A DNA stretch of 64,000 bases from Mucilaginibacter pedocola (GTDB lineage: Bacteria; Bacteroidota; Bacteroidia; Sphingobacteriales; Sphingobacteriaceae): the NCBI RefSeq assembly GCF_002013915.1, contig NZ_MBTF01000005.1:124001-188000 (forward strand), written 5' to 3'. Below, one piece after another: positions 35,662 through 43,696 of this stretch; positions within the stretch are counted from its first letter, which is position 1, and each line of letters opens with the position of its first letter. Under the pieces are notes generated by a model. That model saw nothing but the letters and a program-made list of their open reading frames with translations. It searched no databases and had not been told where the DNA came from. The translations under genes and the position numbers were made by a program.

Positions 35662-36978
35662 TTATTGGGCATCCCAGTTTATCTTCCTCGAGAAATACAT
35701 TAGCGAGGCCACAATAATGAACAGTGCAATTGCACCAACCAGCAGCGCATAGCTTTCTAACTGTATAATGATGAAAATAAAGCCGTAGAAAATGCTGAGG
35801 ATAAAGGCGAACAGTGCAGCGGCCGCCTTATTGTGCAGCAGCGATGCCGTGAACGTAGCAATGAGCCCTATAGTAGCTACCGATGAAATGAGGTAAGCAT
35901 AGTTATAACCTATTTTTTCGGCCAGCGACAGCAGCAATATGTAATATACAATCATCGCCGCCCCTATCAGCGTATAATTGAACAGGTGTACCGGCTGCTT
36001 GCGTATCAGTTCGGTTAAAAACAGCGATACGAAAGTTAGCACAATGATTAGCGTAGCATACCGGTTGGTGCGGGTGACTTTACGGTACTCATCTACCGGG
36101 GGCTGCAGCTTTACGCCAAAGGTGGCTTCGGCAATTGATTTGGGGTTATTCAGCACCGAGTTATCATTAAGCCATTGCTGCGGGAAGGGCCTGTTGTAAT
36201 ACAATCGGTGCCATTTGGCGCCCGAACCGGTGGCGGTACTGTCGCGCATGTCGGGCAGGTAATGCCCGGTGTATTGCGGCGTTGGCCAATCGCTCTTGAA
36301 CTGCACATCGGTAGTTTTACCCAGGTGCAGAAAGTTGATATCATTGCTCCCCTTCAGGTCGAGGTTATAACTAAAAGCGATGTTTCCGTTGGTTGCGGCG
36401 GTAAAACCCACCTGTAAGGCCTGCTCGAAAGGGTTGTTATCTGCCGGCGCAGATTCGGGCGTATAGGTTTGCCCCTGTATCTTCACCGAAGGGTTATTCA
36501 GCAGCCCTTTAATGTCCGATATTCCGAATAACAACCTTGCCTTATCGTACATCACCTGCCCCGCATCTATACCCAGCTTGGCTAGGTCGGGCTGCGCAAA
36601 ATTGCCCTGCACTTCAATTGCCGAACCATAAACCGTTACATCGAACACGCCCTGCGTAAAGGGTTGTGTTTTTAGTTTGGCGTTTATATACAGGTTATCG
36701 GGCAACAAATAAATGTATCCCGTAGCATTGGCGATCGCCCCCGGGTTTTTATTATAGGGGATGATCAGCACAGGCCCTTGCACCAACTGGCTGCCCGACC
36801 AGCTATCAGCTACCCCGCTCAGCATTTTGGTTTGGATATCCTGCCGCTCATCTACCAGCCCCTGTATCCATGTAGATGGAATGAGCAGGGCAAGCGTTAT
36901 CAGCGTCATCACTAATAGTTTCACAAAAATGGAACCCTGGTACCATTTGTTTTTCGGAGGTTCGTAGTATTCTATCAT
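35662..36978 (-). CDS. creD: CreD-like inner-membrane protein
   Basis: A 438-aa membrane protein. An N-terminal helix (about 20-40) is followed by a large periplasmic domain (about 45-300, with LVQGPVLIIPY and a TAFGVKLQPPVDEYRKV-like closing segment), then five or six closely spaced helices at about 310-430, ending at SRKINWDAQ. This is the CreD (cell envelope integrity) architecture. In E. coli it is part of the Cre regulon and affects envelope and colicin tolerance; its molecular activity is unknown. No CreBC pair is adjacent. Two CTTTG-N5-CAAAG dyads lie upstream at 36996-37085 and suggest repression by a dimeric regulator. Confidence 0.88.
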   Translation of the reverse strand: MIEYYEPPKNKWYQGSIFVKLLVMTLITLALLIPSTWIQGLVDERQDIQTKMLSGVADSWSGSQLVQGPVLIIPYNKNPGAIANATGYIYLLPDNLYINAKLKTQPFTQGVFDVTVYGSAIEVQGNFAQPDLAKLGIDAGQVMYDKARLLFGISDIKGLLNNPSVKIQGQTYTPESAPADNNPFEQALQVGFTAATNGNIAFSYNLDLKGSNDINFLHLGKTTDVQFKSDWPTPQYTGHYLPDMRDSTATGSGAKWHRLYYNRPFPQQWLNDNSVLNNPKSIAEATFGVKLQPPVDEYRKVTRTNRYATLIIVLTFVSLFLTELIRKQPVHLFNYTLIGAAMIVYYILLLSLAEKIGYNYAYLISSVATIGLIATFTASLLHNKAAAALFAFILSIFYGFIFIIIQLESYALLVGAIALFIIVASLMYFSRKINWDAQ

Positions 36979-36995
36979 GATTTAATTTGAAAGTT

Positions 36996-37085
36996 CTTTG
37001 CAGTTCAAAGTATACATTTAAAAATATACCGCTCATGGCAAAGCGGCTATTCTTCTAATGATATAAAGTACTTTGAATAACAAAG
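36996..37085. promoter_or_regulatory. Two operator-like dyads CTTTG-N5-CAAAG upstream of creD
   Basis: CTTTGCAGTTCAAAG (36996-37010) and CTTTGAATAACAAAG (37071-37085) share inverted 5-bp arms and a 5-bp spacer, and both are followed by TA. The second is preceded by an overlapping AAAGTACTTT palindrome (37065-37074). The centres are 75 bp apart, close to seven helical turns, between creD (minus) and the plus-strand ORF at 37135. Confidence 0.5.
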
Positions 37086-37134
37086 TAAATAAATCAAAAT
37101 CATACTTCCTAATATTTTTAATACTTTAGTTGGT

Positions 37135-37629
37135 ATGGCACTCAGGGGGCAAATAGTAAACTGGCTTAGAAACGCTTTCTCGCAATCCCCTACCTATTTT
37201 ACCGAGTTGTATTATTTTGATAAAAGAGAGGCGGTATTCTTCTCCATACACCTTTGCGATTATTTCATGTTCGACGAAAATCTTGATCTTGCAGAAGGTA
37301 CAGTGTCTGGCTATTCGCCTGGTTCTGTTGAATTTATTCAGGATAAGATTAGGCTCTTAAAAGCCGGGGATGTATCAATACTGGAGTTGCCTCGTCTTGG
37401 GGAAGCATATACAGAAGAAGAACTTGTAAAACAGATAGATTCCTTTTTGAATGTAAATGCTATCGATACCACGAATTCATGGGTTTGGTTGCCGGAAGGC
37501 GAAACAGTTACTATTGCACTTCCGCTGCAGGATACTACACCAATATCGCCGCCTTTACCAAATAAGGCAATATCTCTTTTTGGAAGGATACGAAGTTTTT
37601 TCGCACGTCGCTATCGCTTACCGAGGTAA
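37135..37629 (+). CDS. Hypothetical protein, 3' end overlaps tetR antisense
   Basis: A 164-aa ORF. The first 130 residues look like a folded protein (aromatic, balanced charge). The last 31 residues (proline then Arg/Phe-rich, ending RYRLPR) lie antisense to the end of the tetR-family gene, overlapping it by 95 bp. The TetR C-terminus looks native, so the C-terminus of this protein may be an accidental extension after loss of its own stop. I recognise no family. It could be intact, truncated or decaying. Confidence 0.45.
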   Translation: MALRGQIVNWLRNAFSQSPTYFTELYYFDKREAVFFSIHLCDYFMFDENLDLAEGTVSGYSPGSVEFIQDKIRLLKAGDVSILELPRLGEAYTEEELVKQIDSFLNVNAIDTTNSWVWLPEGETVTIALPLQDTTPISPPLPNKAISLFGRIRSFFARRYRLPR

Positions 37630-38116
37630 AGGCAAAGCTGAATACGATGCTTTTGCTGCACTTGATCAAAAAGCGGATGCGTTGCTGGTAGGTTTCGTGC
37701 TTGCGGATACCGGCCAGTTGGGTAAAGCTCATTACCAGCAGGTCTTCCAGTTCGTTCGATAAGTTTTTCAGGAAATCCTGCGAGTTGGTGCTCTCGCGGA
37801 TAAAATCCCAACCGATAAATTCGTTGCAAACGGTGTACGAGAGGCGGCAGGTTTTCATGATGAGGTTATTCAGTTGTGCCTCCTCATCCATCTCGGGGAT
37901 ATTGGTATTCACCAGGTCATCTACACTGGCTTTAATATAATCCATAAGCAGCACATGCAAAATGGCCTCTTTGCTCTCGAAGTACTTATAAATAGTGGCC
38001 TTGGCAATTTTTGCGCGCTTGGCTATTTCGTTTACACTTGTTTTATGGTAACCGAATTTGCGGAACAGATCCTGCGCTGCCCGCTTAATACTTTCTTTAA
38101 TTTTATCGGCTTCCAT
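37535..38116 (-). CDS. TetR/AcrR family transcriptional regulator
   Basis: A 193-aa dimeric repressor. The N-terminal HTH (residues 8-55) has the family pattern AAQDLFRKFGYHKTSVNEIAKRA ... KATIYKYFESKEAIL. The ligand domain is divergent, so the effector is unknown. It starts 3 bp after the Rieske-like lipoprotein stop and is the last gene of a five-gene minus-strand run from kbl. It could act on creD or on its own operon, but nothing in the sequence decides this. Confidence 0.93.
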   Translation of the reverse strand: MEADKIKESIKRAAQDLFRKFGYHKTSVNEIAKRAKIAKATIYKYFESKEAILHVLLMDYIKASVDDLVNTNIPEMDEEAQLNNLIMKTCRLSYTVCNEFIGWDFIRESTNSQDFLKNLSNELEDLLVMSFTQLAGIRKHETYQQRIRFLIKCSKSIVFSFAFTSVSDSDVRKNFVSFQKEILPYLVKAAILV

Positions 38117-38119
38117 GCA

Positions 38120-38533
38120 TCAGTTAGATACAAATATCTCAAATTGCGTGGTATTTACAAGGTACGAGCGGAGATATTTGGTGGCGGGCGCCTTAACGGG
38201 GCTCCCGTCCGACAATGAAAATTTTGCTCCGCTGCAGGGGTCGGTAGCTGTAAAACCCGTTTCGTCCGGCGTTATGGCGCAGAGTTTTTCGGGCTGGTAG
38301 CTGCTGCAACGGTCGTAGCAGGATATCGTGCCGTCGGCCTGTTTGTACAATAACAAGCCGGCCACTCCATAGCCTGATATTACAACCGACCCGCCAACGC
38401 TGTTCAATGCAGTGAAACGCGGGTCGGTTCTTGAGGCCCGGAAATTAACAGGCACGCTTGGCACTACACCTTCAACTTTGCCACAGGCGGTAAACAACAT
38501 AGCAGCAAAAAAGATGATAAGTGCCTGCCTCAT
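38120..38533 (-). CDS. Lipoprotein with a degenerate Rieske-like domain
   Basis: A 137-aa protein with lipobox Cys17 (LFTAC). The mature part has the outline of a Rieske domain: GVAGLLLYKQADGTISCYDRC at about 56-76, then DPCSGAKFSLSDGSPVKAPA at about 98-117, matching the usual C-P-x-H-G-x-x-F-x-L-x-D-G pattern. The two cluster histidines are absent. Instead there are Cys72, Cys76, Cys85 and Cys100, so a normal [2Fe-2S] Rieske site cannot form; Cys-based metal binding or disulfides are possible. Its ATG overlaps the pheS stop (ATGA), so it is translationally coupled. Confidence 0.65.
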   Translation of the reverse strand: MRQALIIFFAAMLFTACGKVEGVVPSVPVNFRASRTDPRFTALNSVGGSVVISGYGVAGLLLYKQADGTISCYDRCSSYQPEKLCAITPDETGFTATDPCSGAKFSLSDGSPVKAPATKYLRSYLVNTTQFEIFVSN

Positions 38534-39567
38534 ATAATTTCGGTTTGGAATTGTTTCAGGAAACGAACGTCGTTCTCAGAGAATAAACGCAGATCGCGTA
38601 TTACATATTTTAAGTTGGCAATTCTTTCCATACCCATACCAAAGGCAAAGCCGGTGTATTTCTTGCTGTCGATGCCGCAGTTCTCCAAAACGTTAGGGTC
38701 AACCATGCCGCAGCCCAATATTTCTACCCAGCCGCTGTATTTGCACATATTACAACCACTGCCCTTGCAAATGGTACACGAGATATCCATTTCTGCCGAT
38801 GGTTCGGTGAACGGGAAGTACGACGGACGGAACCTTACTTTGGTGCCTTCGCCGTAAAGCTCCTGCACAAAGTGGTAAAGGGTTTGTTTCAGGTCGGAGA
38901 AGCTCACGTTCTCGTCAACATATAAACCTTCTACCTGGTGGAAGAAGCAATGTGCACGTGCAGAGATAGCTTCGTTACGGTAAACACGGCCGGGCATAAT
39001 GGCGCGAAACGGCGGTTTACCATTCTCCATCATGCGCACCTGTACCGATGAAGTATGCGTACGCAAAGCGATATCGCCCTGTTCTTTATCACCTTTGCGG
39101 ATAAAGAAGGTATCCTGCATATCGCGGGCGGGGTGCTCCTCGGGGAAGTTAAGGGCAGAGAAATTATGCCAGTCGTCTTCTATCTCCGGGCCTTCGGCAA
39201 CCACAAAACCAAGGCGTTTGAATATATCGATGATCTCGTTACGTACCAACGATAGCGGGTGGCGCGAACCAACTTCCAAACCATCGCCGGGCAAAGTAAG
39301 GTCGATATCCGATTTAGTATCAGCAGTCGCTGAACCCAAACCTTCTTTCACTTCTTCGTAACGTGCTTCGGCCAGTTGTTTAAACTGGTTAAGCACTTTA
39401 CCAAAGGTGCGTTTCTCATCGCTGCTAACAGTTTTGAACTGTTCGAAAAGGTCCTTAATGATACCCTTGGTGCCTAAAAATTTAATGCGGAAAGATTCCA
39501 GTTCCTCCGCCTTAGCAGCGGTGAAAGCTTTTATCTCGCTGGTATATTGGTCTATTATGTTTTGCAT
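38530..39567 (-). CDS. pheS: Phenylalanine--tRNA ligase alpha subunit
   Basis: Catalytic subunit of the heterotetrameric PheRS, 345 aa, normal length. The coiled-coil N-terminal domain (1-85) is followed by the class II core with HPLSLVRNEIIDIFKRLGF, motif 2 around PGRVYRNEAISARAHCFFHQVEG, RPSYFPFTEPSAEMD, and motif 3 GFAFGMGMERIANLKY. A Cys-rich insert (CTICKGSGCNMCKYSG at about 270) is a feature of some bacterial PheS and may bind zinc. It starts 3 bp after the small RHH gene. pheT is not in the window. Confidence 0.97.
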   Translation of the reverse strand: MQNIIDQYTSEIKAFTAAKAEELESFRIKFLGTKGIIKDLFEQFKTVSSDEKRTFGKVLNQFKQLAEARYEEVKEGLGSATADTKSDIDLTLPGDGLEVGSRHPLSLVRNEIIDIFKRLGFVVAEGPEIEDDWHNFSALNFPEEHPARDMQDTFFIRKGDKEQGDIALRTHTSSVQVRMMENGKPPFRAIMPGRVYRNEAISARAHCFFHQVEGLYVDENVSFSDLKQTLYHFVQELYGEGTKVRFRPSYFPFTEPSAEMDISCTICKGSGCNMCKYSGWVEILGCGMVDPNVLENCGIDSKKYTGFAFGMGMERIANLKYVIRDLRLFSENDVRFLKQFQTEII

Positions 39568-39570
39568 TAC

Positions 39571-39714
39571 TTATATTCTATTATCTAAGCTAATAAGATA
39601 GCTCCTGAACTTGTCTTCAACTAATCGCGAAACCGTAGTTTTATTGGCCTTTGCCAAGGCTTTCAAATACTTGATGGTCTCCTCCGGTAGATCTAAGACA
39701 ACTCGCTTTTTCAT
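39571..39714 (-). CDS. Small ribbon-helix-helix (CopG/Arc-like) protein
   Basis: A 47-aa ORF starting MKKRVVLDLPEETIKYLKAL and ending SYLISLDNRI. The layout is that of a ribbon-helix-helix DNA-binding protein: a basic beta strand (KKRVVLDLP), helix 1 (EETIKYLKALAKANK), a turn, and helix 2 starting TVSRLVEDKFRSYL. It lies in a tight operon, 28 bp after kbl and 3 bp before pheS. No toxin-like gene is next to it, so it is more likely a small transcription factor than an antitoxin. Short, so confidence is moderate, but the RHH pattern is clear. Confidence 0.72.
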   Translation of the reverse strand: MKKRVVLDLPEETIKYLKALAKANKTTVSRLVEDKFRSYLISLDNRI

Positions 39715-39742
39715 ATTTGCTTTAAACCTGCAATTTACGAAT

Positions 39743-40933
39743 TTATTTAATCACCCTAAGCTCCTTACCTACCTTGGTAAAGGCAGCAATAGCTTTGTCG
39801 AGATGCTCCCTATCATGAGCGGCAGATATCTGCACCCTTATGCGGGCTTTGCCTTGAGGCACCACCGGGTAGTAAAAACCAATAACATAAATACCTTCGT
39901 CCAGCATTTTGGCAGCAAACTCCTGCGCCAGCTTAGCATCGTAAAGCATTACCGGTACTATGGGGTGCACGCCCGGCTTAATATCAAAGCCGGCGGCGGT
40001 CATTTGCTCGCGGAAGTATTGAGTGTTGGTTTCCAGTTTATCGCGCAGGTTGGTAGTTTCGCTCAGCATATCCAGTACAGCTATCGAGGCACCGGTAATA
40101 GCCGGAGCCAACGTGTTGCTGAACAAGTACGGGCGCGAACGCTGGCGCAGCATATCAATGATCTCTTTACGGCCCGATGTAAAACCACCCGACGCACCGC
40201 CAAGGGCTTTACCCAGCGTACCGGTGATGATATCTATTTTGCCCATTACGTTATGGTGTTCGTGCGTGCCGCGGCCGGTTTTGCCCATAAAGCCGCTGCA
40301 ATGGCTCTCGTCTATCATTACCAAAGCATTGTATTGCTCGGCCAGTGCGCAAATTTTATCCAGTTGGGCAATGGTGCCATCCATCGAGAATGCGCCATCA
40401 GTAACAATAATACGGTGGCGAAGCTCCTGCGTTGCTTTCAGTTTCTCTTCCAAATCTGCCATGTCATCGTGCTTGTAGCGGTAGCGCTGAGCTTTGCACA
40501 GGCGTACGCCATCGATGATAGAGGCATGGTTCAACTCATCCGAGATAATAGCATCCTGATCATTGAACAAAGGCTCGAACACGCCGCCGTTGGCATCAAA
40601 TGCTGCTGCATAAAGAATGGTGTCTTCGGTGCCTAAAAATTCGGCGATCTTTTGTTCCAGTTGTTTATGTATATCCTGCGTACCGCAAATAAAGCGTACC
40701 GACGATAAACCGTATCCGTGCGTATCCATAGCTGCTTTGGCCGCATCTATTACACGTTGGTTGCCCGATAGCCCCAAATAGTTGTTGGCACAAAAATTTA
40801 TAACTTCTTTACCGCCTTGTACGGTAATATCTGCGCCCTGCGGCGAGGTGATGATACGTTCGCGTTTGTAAAGCCCTGCTTCTTCTATCCCGGCAAGTTC
40901 CTGTTGTAAAACCGGCTGCAATGTTGTATACAT
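39743..40933 (-). CDS. kbl: Glycine C-acetyltransferase (2-amino-3-ketobutyrate CoA ligase)
   Basis: PLP enzyme that cleaves 2-amino-3-ketobutyrate to glycine and acetyl-CoA in threonine breakdown. At 396 aa it has the alpha-oxoamine-synthase fold: [76 protein letters not shown], and the PLP Lys at about 242 in [13 protein letters not shown]. The paralogous 8-amino-7-oxononanoate synthase (BioF) is a less likely reading, given the strong Kbl-like wording. No threonine dehydrogenase is adjacent. It heads the kbl-RHH-pheS run. Confidence 0.94.
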   Translation of the reverse strand: MYTTLQPVLQQELAGIEEAGLYKRERIITSPQGADITVQGGKEVINFCANNYLGLSGNQRVIDAAKAAMDTHGYGLSSVRFICGTQDIHKQLEQKIAEFLGTEDTILYAAAFDANGGVFEPLFNDQDAIISDELNHASIIDGVRLCKAQRYRYKHDDMADLEEKLKATQELRHRIIVTDGAFSMDGTIAQLDKICALAEQYNALVMIDESHCSGFMGKTGRGTHEHHNVMGKIDIITGTLGKALGGASGGFTSGRKEIIDMLRQRSRPYLFSNTLAPAITGASIAVLDMLSETTNLRDKLETNTQYFREQMTAAGFDIKPGVHPIVPVMLYDAKLAQEFAAKMLDEGIYVIGFYYPVVPQGKARIRVQISAAHDREHLDKAIAAFTKVGKELRVIK

Positions 40934-40952
40934 AAAATAGCTGTTTAGGCCG

Positions 40953-40960
40953 CAAAATTA
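40953..40960 (-). promoter_or_regulatory. Candidate -7 element of the kbl operon
   Basis: Minus-strand TAATTTTG, a perfect TAnnTTTG match 19 bp before the kbl ATG. No clear -33 element at the expected distance. Confidence 0.45.
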
Positions 40961-41056
40961 AACATAATGCCGAAAGGAATGCCTACCTGCAACATTTTTA
41001 ATATATTACCATTGTAAACAAACATTTTGCGCTAAAAGATATTAAAGTAAAAACCT

Positions 41057-43543
41057 ATGAAAAGATATCTACTCCTCTGCGTTTTTATACTTGCCGCCCT
41101 CAGCGTATCGGCGCAGCAAAAACAATATACCCTATCGGGAAAAATAACGGGGCCTAAAAACGAAGCGGTATCTTTCGCGTCAGTTTATGTGCGCAACTCA
41201 ACTTATGGCACAACCGCTAATGAGGAAGGCGTTTATACCCTAAAGTTAGCCCCCGGCACTTATACGGTAGTTTACCGCCTTGCGGGCTATGCGGTACAAA
41301 CCGACCAAATTACCATAGGTGAGCAGGATGAGCTGCACAACGTACAAATGCAGAGCGAGGAGTTCCGATTTACACAGGTATCGGAGAGGTGGCGCAACAA
41401 TACCGACCCCGGCGATACCATTATGCGCATGGTTATCAAAAACCGCCTTAAACACCTCAACGAAGTAAAAGGCTATTCCTGCGCGGTATATATTAAGGGC
41501 GTACAGAAATTGTTGAGTACTCCAAAATCTTTACGCAGTGCAGCCGTTACCCGCGCGCTCGACCTCGATTCTCTGGGCCGGGGCATCCTCTACCAATCAG
41601 AATCACTTTCTACCTTCAATTACGAAGAACCGGATAAAGTGCACGAGGTTACCATTGCATCGCGCAATGCGGGTATCAATACCGCCTTTGGCTACAACAA
41701 GGCATCGGACTTGCAGGCAAATTTCTACCGAAACATTTTCAGCATACCGGGGCTAAGCACACGCGGTTATGTTTCGCCGGTGGCATCAGACGCCTTCAGG
41801 TTCTACCGCTACAAACTCATCGGCAGCACAGTACAAAACGGACTTACTATAGATAAAATTCAGGTTATTCCGCGTAGCGAACTGAGCCAGTGCTTTAACG
41901 GCAGCATTTACATTGTAGAGGGCGATTGGCGCATTTATAGTGCCGACCTGCTTTTGGAAGGTAAGGCCAACTCACTTAACCTGGTGGATACCCTGCAGGT
42001 GCGCCAGCAATTCATCCCGATAACCGATAGTGTTTGGATGCCGGTTTCAACGCTTTTCAACTTTAAAGGCTCGGTGCTGGGTTTTAAATTCGGCGGGTAT
42101 TACGAGGGCATTTACAACAACTATAAAATTAACCCAACTTTCCCGGAAGGCTTTTTCACCGGCGAAATACTGCGGGTTGATACCGCTGCGAACATGAAGA
42201 ACGCCGGCTATTGGTATGCCAACCGCCCCGTACCGCTTACCAAACAGGAAACACGCGATTTTCAGAAAAAGGATAGCGTAGCAGCTTACCATAAAACCGA
42301 GGCCTACCTTGATACGTTGCAGCACACTAAAAATCACATTAACTATCCCGGGTACCTGATATTCGGCTACAGCGCCAGCGACCGCACCGAACGCGACTCG
42401 CTTTACATTTTCCCTTTCCTGCAAACGTTCTACTACAATACGGTGGAGGGTTTCGGCATAAACGCCAAGGTGAGGTATACCCGCACTATAGACGACTTCC
42501 ATTCGCTGGCTATTACGCCCGCCTTGCGCTATGGTTTCTCCAACAAAATATTCAGCGCTAATATGCTCGCCGAATATAAGAACGACCCTTTCCATAACGC
42601 TAAGTATTGGGTAAGCTTCGGTAGCGATGTGCTCGATTTGAACAACGTGGGTACGCGTTCGCTATACTTCAACACGCTGAGTACCATCTTGAGCGAGAAC
42701 AACTACGTAAAATACTACCGTTCGCACTATTTTGGCGGCGGTTACCAGCGCGAGGTGGCCAACGGTGTATTATGGAGTGCCAGCCTGAACTACTCAAGCC
42801 GCAGCCAGTTATACAATACCAACCTGGGGCATTTGGTTGATGTAAAGGACCGGGAATTTACTTCCAACAACCCATTGGTACCGGCAGGTACGCCACCTGA
42901 CGACCGCACGCCATTGTTCCCCGAGCACCAGGCACTATCCTTCACAACGGCGGCTACCTTTACGTTCGATCAGCAATATATCACCCGCCCTACCGGCAAA
43001 TTCAACCTGCCATCAAAATACCCAACGCTTACGGTTACCTACCGCAAAGGCTTCCAGGGGGTATTAGGGTCGGATGTTAATTACGATTTTGCCTCGGCCG
43101 ATATTTCTCAATACAACATGCGTATCGGCCTATCGGGCTTCTCGTCGTTCAAGCTAACCACAGGCGGTTACTTCAATAACAAACGCGTGTACTTTATGGA
43201 TTACTACCACTATTTGGGTAACCAGGGTACCACGTTCGACCCTACCTACATCGGTAGCTTCCACTTCCTGCCGTTTTACACCTATAGCACCAATGGCGGC
43301 TTCCTGGAGGCGCACTACCAGCATAACTTCGCCGGTTCGCTGCTCAACAAGGTGCCCTATCTGCGCCGCCTGAAACTGGAAGAAGTAATAGGTGCCAACT
43401 TTTTAACCACCAAAGGCAACCCCAACTACCGTGAGTTCTATGTAGGCGTACAGCGCCTGATATTCCGTGTAGATTATGGTATATCCTACGCCGGGAACAA
43501 AAAGTACCTGCAGGGATTCAGGATATTTTATGGTATAAGGTAA
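41057..43543 (+). CDS. DUF5686 / carboxypeptidase-like regulatory domain outer-membrane protein
   Basis: An 828-aa protein with a signal peptide ending SVSAQ. An N-terminal carboxypeptidase-D-like domain (residues 25-105: YTLSGKITGPKNEAVSFASVYV) precedes a long DUF5686 region (about 130-828) with alternating polar and aromatic residues, as in a beta barrel. The last residues RIFYGIR are consistent with an outer-membrane location. The family is widespread in Bacteroidota without a defined role and is sometimes encoded near envelope-stress genes. It is monocistronic, starting 123 bp from the divergent kbl gene. A GGTTGATT-family palindrome follows its stop. Confidence 0.88.
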   Translation: MKRYLLLCVFILAALSVSAQQKQYTLSGKITGPKNEAVSFASVYVRNSTYGTTANEEGVYTLKLAPGTYTVVYRLAGYAVQTDQITIGEQDELHNVQMQSEEFRFTQVSERWRNNTDPGDTIMRMVIKNRLKHLNEVKGYSCAVYIKGVQKLLSTPKSLRSAAVTRALDLDSLGRGILYQSESLSTFNYEEPDKVHEVTIASRNAGINTAFGYNKASDLQANFYRNIFSIPGLSTRGYVSPVASDAFRFYRYKLIGSTVQNGLTIDKIQVIPRSELSQCFNGSIYIVEGDWRIYSADLLLEGKANSLNLVDTLQVRQQFIPITDSVWMPVSTLFNFKGSVLGFKFGGYYEGIYNNYKINPTFPEGFFTGEILRVDTAANMKNAGYWYANRPVPLTKQETRDFQKKDSVAAYHKTEAYLDTLQHTKNHINYPGYLIFGYSASDRTERDSLYIFPFLQTFYYNTVEGFGINAKVRYTRTIDDFHSLAITPALRYGFSNKIFSANMLAEYKNDPFHNAKYWVSFGSDVLDLNNVGTRSLYFNTLSTILSENNYVKYYRSHYFGGGYQREVANGVLWSASLNYSSRSQLYNTNLGHLVDVKDREFTSNNPLVPAGTPPDDRTPLFPEHQALSFTTAATFTFDQQYITRPTGKFNLPSKYPTLTVTYRKGFQGVLGSDVNYDFASADISQYNMRIGLSGFSSFKLTTGGYFNNKRVYFMDYYHYLGNQGTTFDPTYIGSFHFLPFYTYSTNGGFLEAHYQHNFAGSLLNKVPYLRRLKLEEVIGANFLTTKGNPNYREFYVGVQRLIFRVDYGISYAGNKKYLQGFRIFYGIR

Positions 43544-43548
43544 CGTTG

Positions 43549-43639
43549 AGTGAATGGTTGATTGAGAGAGTGGTGAGTGGTTGCCATAACCACTAAACCA
43601 TGCAAACCACTCACTTAATCAACCATTTCACCATTCACT
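43549..43639. repeat. Palindromic repeat (GGTTGATT family), copy 2
   Basis: AATGGTTGATT (43553-43563) pairs with AATCAACCATT (43617-43627), and the inner GTGAGTGGTT pairs with AACCACTCAC. The outer AGTGAA and TTCACT also match. Same sequence family as 15932-15982 and 49871-49920. It lies between the DUF5686 gene stop and the trhO promoter. Confidence 0.78.
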
Positions 43640-43648
43640 AAAAACACT

Positions 43649-43656
43649 TATCTTTG
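43649..43656 (+). promoter_or_regulatory. Candidate -7 element of trhO
   Basis: TATCTTTG, a perfect TAnnTTTG match 40 bp before the ATG at 43697. Confidence 0.45.
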
Positions 43657-43696
43657 CACCTCATTTAACACCGTTTGCAGCGGTATCAATGTATTT

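Noticed and set aside
39571..39714. Toxin-antitoxin module based on the RHH protein
   Set aside because: No toxin-like ORF is adjacent; neighbours are kbl and pheS.
39611..40636. 341-codon plus-strand ORF across kbl
   Set aside because: It is antisense to kbl and to the RHH gene, with His/Arg-rich translation and no motif; the minus-strand genes are certain.
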